A stretch of 64,000 nucleotides of DNA from QHXQ01 sp045807745 (GTDB lineage Bacteria; Acidobacteriota; Blastocatellia; Pyrinomonadales; Pyrinomonadaceae). Under the pieces are notes generated by a model that was not told where the DNA came from, did no database searches, and was given only the letters and a program-made list of their open reading frames with translations. The stretch is from the NCBI GenBank assembly GCA_045807745.1, contig JBJMGT010000022.1, forward strand, positions 62,001 through 126,000, written 5' to 3'. A program made the position numbers and the translations under genes. Shown here piece by piece: positions 59,388 through 64,000 of the stretch (position 1 is its first letter; the number at the start of each line of letters is the position of its first letter).

Positions 59388-60422
59388 TCAGAACACGTAC
59401 TGACGCCGCCGCAGCAGTAACAGAAATACAGGCACACCCACCGCTGAAGTGACAATACCGATTGGCAACTCCGCAGGCCGCAGCGAGAGGCGGGCGATCA
59501 GATCGGCCAAGCTCAGGAGCGTTGCGCCCGTGAGCGCGCTGCCGACGATGAGAAACCGGTTATCAGCCCCGTGCAGCATGCGCAGAATGTGCGGCACGAC
59601 CAGCCCCACAAAGCTGATGACGCCGGTGAACGCCGTCGCGACGGCGACGATGACGACGTTGATGGAGAGAACGATCCACTTCAAACGGTTCACGTTTACC
59701 CCGAGGTACGTCGCCTCCTCCTCGCCGATCATTAAGGCGTTCAACTGCTTCGCGTAGCGGAGCGCGCCGACCGTGCCGCCTATCGTTGAGATGGCGACGA
59801 TCTGGACGGCGCGCCAGTTCGCACCCGACAGCGTGCCCAGACTCCAGAACGTGATCGAGCGGGCTTGCGGGTCGCGCGCGAGGTAGGACAGAAATCCGAT
59901 GGCGCTCATGCAGAGGGCGTTTATCGCCAGTCCAGTGAGCAGGAGCATCACGACCGAGGCTCGTCCGTCTTCGCGCGAGCGCGCGAGAAGGAAGACGAGG
60001 TATGTGGAAATGACGCCGCCCGTGCACGCGGCGAGGGGCAGACTCCAAAGACTCGCGCCGAGGTGTAGGACGCCGCCCAAGACGAAGAAGAGGGCCGAAC
60101 CGAAGGCCGCGCCGCTCGATGTCCCGACGAGTCCCGGCTCAACGATTGGATTGCGAAACAACGCTTGCATCAGCGTGCCGCCGACGCCGAGACTCGCGCC
60201 GACCAGCAGGCAGAGAACGGCGCGCGGCAAGCGCAACTCAAGGAAGATGCGTTGATCCAGAGTGGGTGCAGGTTGGCCGGGCAGGAGCGAGACCAGCGCC
60301 CGGCCGATGTCAGGAAGCGAAAAATCAATGGCCCCGTAGCGGATAGACGCGGCCAGCACGAGGAGCATGGCACAGGTCAAGGCAAAGAGAAGCGCGCGCC
60401 GGGTCTCACGTTGTGTTGTCAC
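59388..60422 (-). CDS. hmuU: FecCD-family iron/haem ABC permease (HmuU-like)
   Basis: A 344-residue inner-membrane permease with eight to ten helices. The family signature GASLGVGGTLMQALFRNPIVEPGLVGTSSGAAFGSALFFVLGG, LLTGLAINALCMSAIGFLSYL and FVGLVVPHILRMLHGADNRFLIVGSALTGATLLSLADLIAR (cytoplasmic coupling loop) are complete. It overlaps hmuT by 4 nt, so the two are co-translated. Confidence 0.9.
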   Translation of the reverse strand: MTTQRETRRALLFALTCAMLLVLAASIRYGAIDFSLPDIGRALVSLLPGQPAPTLDQRIFLELRLPRAVLCLLVGASLGVGGTLMQALFRNPIVEPGLVGTSSGAAFGSALFFVLGGVLHLGASLWSLPLAACTGGVISTYLVFLLARSREDGRASVVMLLLTGLAINALCMSAIGFLSYLARDPQARSITFWSLGTLSGANWRAVQIVAISTIGGTVGALRYAKQLNALMIGEEEATYLGVNVNRLKWIVLSINVVIVAVATAFTGVISFVGLVVPHILRMLHGADNRFLIVGSALTGATLLSLADLIARLSLRPAELPIGIVTSAVGVPVFLLLLRRRQYVF

Positions 60423-61312
60423 TTTTGATGAATGAGCATGGCCACTTTCTCTATATTCTCGCCGGAGCGCGGGCCGAAGTACATCAACTGGTGCTCTTCG
60501 ATGCGGTAGATGCGACCCGTTTTGGCCGCGTTTGAAGTGGCGACGCCCGGCAACTCCTTGATCTGATCCACAGAGCCGCCGAGGCGGTCGTAGCCGAAAT
60601 CGGTGACGAGGATCACGTCCGGATTCGCCTGAGCCACGATCTCCGGCGACGCCATGCGCTGCATTCCCTTCGCGTCAATCGCCATCTGTCCGCCCGCCCA
60701 TTCTATCATCTGGCTGGCCGCACCGCCGTCCCCACCGCCGCCACGACCTACGACGAGATAAACATTGGACGCGCGTCCGAAGTGGATGACCGCGACGCGC
60801 GGATGATCTGTGTACTGCTTGGCCCGTTCGACCGAAGCCGCCATTTGGGTGTCGAGCGTGCGGCACAACTCTTCCGCGCGAGCTTCCTTATGAAAATACG
60901 CACCCATTTCGCGAATGAGGGCTTTCGTGCCTTCGACCGAGTCATTCTTCGCGGTGAAGGTCTTCATCGGGATGTTCAAGCCCTGTAGTTGTTGCACGAC
61001 TTGCGGCGGGCCGATGTTGTTGTCATGGATGATGGCCGTTGGGTGCAGCGAAAGGATGCCTTCGGCGCTCAGCGCCCGATGATACCCAACTGTCTGCACA
61101 TTCTTTACTGCGGGCGGATATGTGCTTGAGAGATCAACGCCGACGACATGGTCTTGCGCACCAAGCGCCCAGATGATTTCGTTGTAGAGCTGCGAGATGA
61201 CCACCAAGCGCTCGGCCTGCGCGTCGTTGGCTCGGTTGGCGAAGCGGCTACAGCTAATCGTCGAGACGAGCACGGTGGGAAGCAACGCAGCAAGTAGGAT
61301 TCGTTTCATCAT
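60419..61312 (-). CDS. hmuT: Periplasmic haem/metallophore-binding lipoprotein (HmuT-like)
   Basis: A 297-residue lipoprotein (lipobox near ISC at residue 21). The class III substrate-binding fold is seen in ERLVVISQLYNEIIWALGAQDHVVGVDLSSTYPP...NVQTVGYHRALSAEGILSLHPTAIIHDNNIGPPQVVQQL. The absence of long siderophore-specific motifs and the presence of the HmuT-like DVILVTDFGYDRLGG point to haem or B12-type ligands. First gene of the ABC row, 128 nt after the TonB receptor gene, and may be expressed with it. Confidence 0.85.
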   Translation of the reverse strand: MMKRILLAALLPTVLVSTISCSRFANRANDAQAERLVVISQLYNEIIWALGAQDHVVGVDLSSTYPPAVKNVQTVGYHRALSAEGILSLHPTAIIHDNNIGPPQVVQQLQGLNIPMKTFTAKNDSVEGTKALIREMGAYFHKEARAEELCRTLDTQMAASVERAKQYTDHPRVAVIHFGRASNVYLVVGRGGGGDGGAASQMIEWAGGQMAIDAKGMQRMASPEIVAQANPDVILVTDFGYDRLGGSVDQIKELPGVATSNAAKTGRIYRIEEHQLMYFGPRSGENIEKVAMLIHQK

Positions 61313-61439
61313 GAATGAAATATCTGCCTGCGAATTGTTCTACGACCACAGGGCAACTGCTGTGGACGTCAGCCTGAGAATAAAGGGAGAGCGCCGAAGC
61401 CTCCAGCGCTCTCCCTGCTCGAACCTCGGCCGCTTACGC

Positions 61440-64000
61440 TCAGAAGATGAAGCGCGCTTGCAGTTGGAACATCCGCGGCGGGTCGACGTTGGCGAACGCC
61501 GGGAGCGCGTTCGTGGCCGTGCCGACGGCCACGAGTTGGCCGAACGTTGGGCTGGGCGCGGCCGTGTCGCCGTAGATCGTCTGGCCGCGACCGAGGTAGT
61601 TCCCGTGATTGAAGAGATTAAAGCCCTCCAACCTGAGCAGGAGGCTCGTGCGCTCCGATGTCTTGATGCGATCCTCGACGAAGATAGCCACGTCGGAGGT
61701 CGGCGTGCTGCGGAACGCCGACTTGCGGATGACCGCGCCGTTGATGACGGGGCGGTCGTTGTTCGCGCCGTCGCCGTTGTTGTCAACGCCAGTGGTGGCG
61801 CTGAACGGCCGTGCCGACGCGAGTTGGGTCAACGTGCCGGCCGTGATGTTCCACGGGAAGCGGTAGGTGAACGTGAGGACAGCACGATGCCGCTGATCGA
61901 CCACGCTTGGGCCCCGTTCCTCCTCGCCGAGCCGCGAGATGATTGGCTGATTCGGCGCGATGCCATTGCCGTCCGGCTCGAAGGTGTTGGTCGCCTTCGA
62001 CAGCGTGTAGCTGACGGCAGCATAGATGCGCCGGTGGCCGCGATAGCTGAAATTCGTCTGCAACCCGTTGTAATCGGCGACGCCGAGGTTCATCAACACG
62101 TTGACCTGACGCACGCCGCCGTTGACCGGCAGGATGGGCCGGGTCTTATTGGCCTCGGCCACGTTGGCCGCGTTCGTGGTCAACGTGCAATCGGTGAGCC
62201 GGCACTGATTCACTCGTGTGCGATCCAAGGGCGACGGGGCGTTCAAATCAACCGTGCGGTCGAGGTCGTTCACATGCTGATGCACGTAGTCGCCGCCGAC
62301 GAAAAATCCCTTTAGCACCTCGCGCTCCGCGCCGATGGACAGCACTTGGCTGCGTGGGTTCACCAACTTGTCTGGGTAGTTCGGCAGCAGATTGAAGTTC
62401 AGCCCGTAGCGCGCGAACTGAGCCTGGTAGAAGTCGCGCCGGCCCGCTCTGATCGTGATGTCGCGCGCGGGCAATTGATTAGCCGGAATCGTCTTCGGAT
62501 CAACATTCACCGGGAGGCATGCGCCCGTCAGGCAGGTCGGGAAGCCGGTTTGCGTGGGAGTCGCGGTGTAGGTCGTCAACCCGTCCAGTCCGTTCACCAA
62601 GTAGCTGGCGACCTGATTGGAGCGAATCTGCGTGTAATACATGCCGTAGCCGCCGCGAATCGACCAGCGCGCATCGCCACCGGGATGCCAGCCGAAGCCG
62701 ATGCGCGGCGCGAAGTTGTTCTTATCGTCGGTCAAGGTCTGCCGGTCGTAGCGCAGGCCGAGATTCAATGTGAGATCTGGGCGCGCTTTCCAATCGTCCT
62801 GCACGAACCCACTCAAGAGCCACTGCGGCAGATTGTAGCTGCTGATGCCGAAGTTGATCGGCTGCGTGTAGTTCTGCACGTCGTTGAGTGTCAATTGATC
62901 GAAGGGCGCGGTCGTCGTGTTCTTGAACGTGAACGTGCCGAGGATCGCGGTGCCCGGCTCGCTGCCCGTGCCACCTGAGGTGTGGCGAAGCACGGCACCG
63001 CCGAAACGGAGGTAGTGTTTGCCCAGCGACCACGACAGCGTATCCGAGAACTGCCACTGGTGACTAAAGATGTCGGAGGCGCGCGACTGGCCGATGGTGA
63101 ACGGCACATTCCCGGCGCGCGTGTAGGTCGTCGAGAGATTCTGAGCTTCCCAGTTCGTGACCGGGTCGCCATGCAGATAGGCAAAGCGCGCCTCGTTGAG
63201 CAGACCCGCGTTGATGACCGACGTGTGATTGACCTGCGCCGTCCACGACCGCCGCGAGTACCTGCGCGCGACGCTCGGCGCGTTCGTGCCGCCCACGGCG
63301 TCCTGCGGGTTGTCGTCGAAGAACCGATCGACATTGAAGCGCACCATCAGGTTCTGGTTCGACGTAAGCTTGTGGTCGAGCCGGCCGTCGAAGAGGAACT
63401 GGCGGTAGTGCCCTGTGTAGTCGAGGCGACCGTTCGCCGGCAACAGGAAAGCGGGCAGCGAGGTCGAGAGGAACGTCGTGCGATTCTGCCGCGTGTAGTC
63501 GGCCGTGGCGAAGAAGAAGGTCTTGTCCTTGACGATGGGGCCGCCGACCGAGCCGGAGACTTGGCTGAGTTGGTCGGGGATGTCCACCGGGTTGATCGCT
63601 TGGAGCGTAGTGGGCGTCGTGCAACTCGGCACGGACGATGGGCAGAAGCCCTTGGTCGAGAACGTCTTCGCCTGCCAGCTACCACCGGGCCGGAGCATGA
63701 ACAGGCCTTCGCCGTGCACTTGGTTCGTGCCGGACTTGGTGACGATGTTCAGAGCGGGGCCGGACGTCCAGCCGAACTCGGAAGAGAACGCGTTCGAGAG
63801 CACGTTGATCTCTTGGATCGCGCCGAGCGGCACGGTGGCGATGGCCGTCTGACGACCCCACCCCTCGTCGTTGTTCGCGCCGTCGAGCGTGAACGTGGTG
63901 GCCCGGCGTGAGCCGACGCCGGTGATGAAGTAGGTCGTGTTGACGAAGAGGTCGCCTGTGCCCTTCCCCTGCCGGAACGCCGAATTGAGCAGCGGCAGCG
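61440..64000 (-). CDS. Oar-like TonB-dependent receptor, 5' partial
   Basis: An outer-membrane receptor of at least 850 residues whose N-terminus is beyond the window end; the frame is open to 64000. The plug ends with ITGVGSRRATTFTLDGANND and AIATVPLGAIQEINVLSNAFSSEFGWTSGPALNIVTKSGTNQVHGEGLFMLRPG, typical of the Oar/carboxypeptidase-regulatory TonB receptor group common in Acidobacteriota. The rest is a beta barrel ending MFQLQARFIF with a terminal Phe. It lies upstream of, and on the same strand as, the hmuTUV-like genes, so it may supply that importer. Confidence 0.93.
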   Translation of the reverse strand, partial: LPLLNSAFRQGKGTGDLFVNTTYFITGVGSRRATTFTLDGANNDEGWGRQTAIATVPLGAIQEINVLSNAFSSEFGWTSGPALNIVTKSGTNQVHGEGLFMLRPGGSWQAKTFSTKGFCPSSVPSCTTPTTLQAINPVDIPDQLSQVSGSVGGPIVKDKTFFFATADYTRQNRTTFLSTSLPAFLLPANGRLDYTGHYRQFLFDGRLDHKLTSNQNLMVRFNVDRFFDDNPQDAVGGTNAPSVARRYSRRSWTAQVNHTSVINAGLLNEARFAYLHGDPVTNWEAQNLSTTYTRAGNVPFTIGQSRASDIFSHQWQFSDTLSWSLGKHYLRFGGAVLRHTSGGTGSEPGTAILGTFTFKNTTTAPFDQLTLNDVQNYTQPINFGISSYNLPQWLLSGFVQDDWKARPDLTLNLGLRYDRQTLTDDKNNFAPRIGFGWHPGGDARWSIRGGYGMYYTQIRSNQVASYLVNGLDGLTTYTATPTQTGFPTCLTGACLPVNVDPKTIPANQLPARDITIRAGRRDFYQAQFARYGLNFNLLPNYPDKLVNPRSQVLSIGAEREVLKGFFVGGDYVHQHVNDLDRTVDLNAPSPLDRTRVNQCRLTDCTLTTNAANVAEANKTRPILPVNGGVRQVNVLMNLGVADYNGLQTNFSYRGHRRIYAAVSYTLSKATNTFEPDGNGIAPNQPIISRLGEEERGPSVVDQRHRAVLTFTYRFPWNITAGTLTQLASARPFSATTGVDNNGDGANNDRPVINGAVIRKSAFRSTPTSDVAIFVEDRIKTSERTSLLLRLEGFNLFNHGNYLGRGQTIYGDTAAPSPTFGQLVAVGTATNALPAFANVDPPRMFQLQARFIF

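Overview
The window is a GC-rich bacterial chromosomal segment, most likely from an Acidobacteriota member and plausibly class Blastocatellia. The evidence is family content rather than any rRNA. It includes an 888-residue permease with a prefix domain of the acidobacterial ADOP type next to a PadR regulator, a GWxTD-domain secreted protein, three DUF4097-like secreted proteins behind an ECF sigma/anti-sigma pair, an Oar-like TonB-dependent receptor, an M56 (BlaR1-like) peptidase and a CarD-type regulator. No phage, IS element or CRISPR array was seen.

Layout. 1-6.6 kb: end of an M56 peptidase, a membrane protein, a lipoprotein, NADP-type isocitrate dehydrogenase, then DinB-purE-purK. 6.8-8.8 kb: GntR regulator, slipin and an ICMT-like methyltransferase. 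8.8-14.2 kb: two minus-strand secreted genes that share a Lamin-tail C-terminal module, one of them fused to a GH13 alpha-amylase. 14.4-22.1 kb: MscS channel with a cyclic-nucleotide-binding domain, then an envelope-stress-like cluster (ECF sigma, zinc-finger anti-sigma, three DUF4097-like proteins, one with HEAT-like repeats). 22.2-25.8 kb: a lower-GC orphan gene, tRNA-Ser(GCT), DUF421, gltX and a secreted SnoaL-like protein. 25.8-31.0 kb: Pho boxes and pstS-pstB-phoU-phoB-phoR, without pstC or pstA. 31.0-38.3 kb: ADOP/PadR operon, CarD, nitroreductase, VOC protein, tatA and a tatC with a large loop insertion. 38.4-38.9 kb: a probable structured RNA of about 520 nt with its own promoter and terminator. 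39.2-48.1 kb: GWxTD protein, endonuclease V, nadB, small membrane protein, J-domain protein and a double M16 peptidase. 48.2-58.4 kb: SET-domain, YceH, DinB, rlmN, DsbD-N, pgeF, acpS, a bifunctional PBP and patatin. 58.5-64 kb: a haem/siderophore ABC importer (hmuTUV-like) downstream of an Oar-like TonB receptor that runs off the window.

The most unusual property is non-coding. About eighteen gene junctions are filled by long inverted repeats whose arms are mostly short tandem repeats of about 7 nt, such as GGATGAA, GTGACAA, GTGCTGA, GTCTGGA, GCGGATT and AGAGGTC. The heptad differs between loci, but the architecture is the same. Arms often begin inside or next to the upstream stop codon and end 3-7 nt before the next ATG, where no Shine-Dalgarno is visible. 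All four junctions of the pho operon carry one, each with a different heptad. In purK the start codon lies inside the repeat, and several proteins have C-termini encoded by an arm. A second, GC-rich palindrome family occurs three times in the first 7 kb.

All calls come from reading the sequence and recognising families. No similarity search or RNA folding was run.
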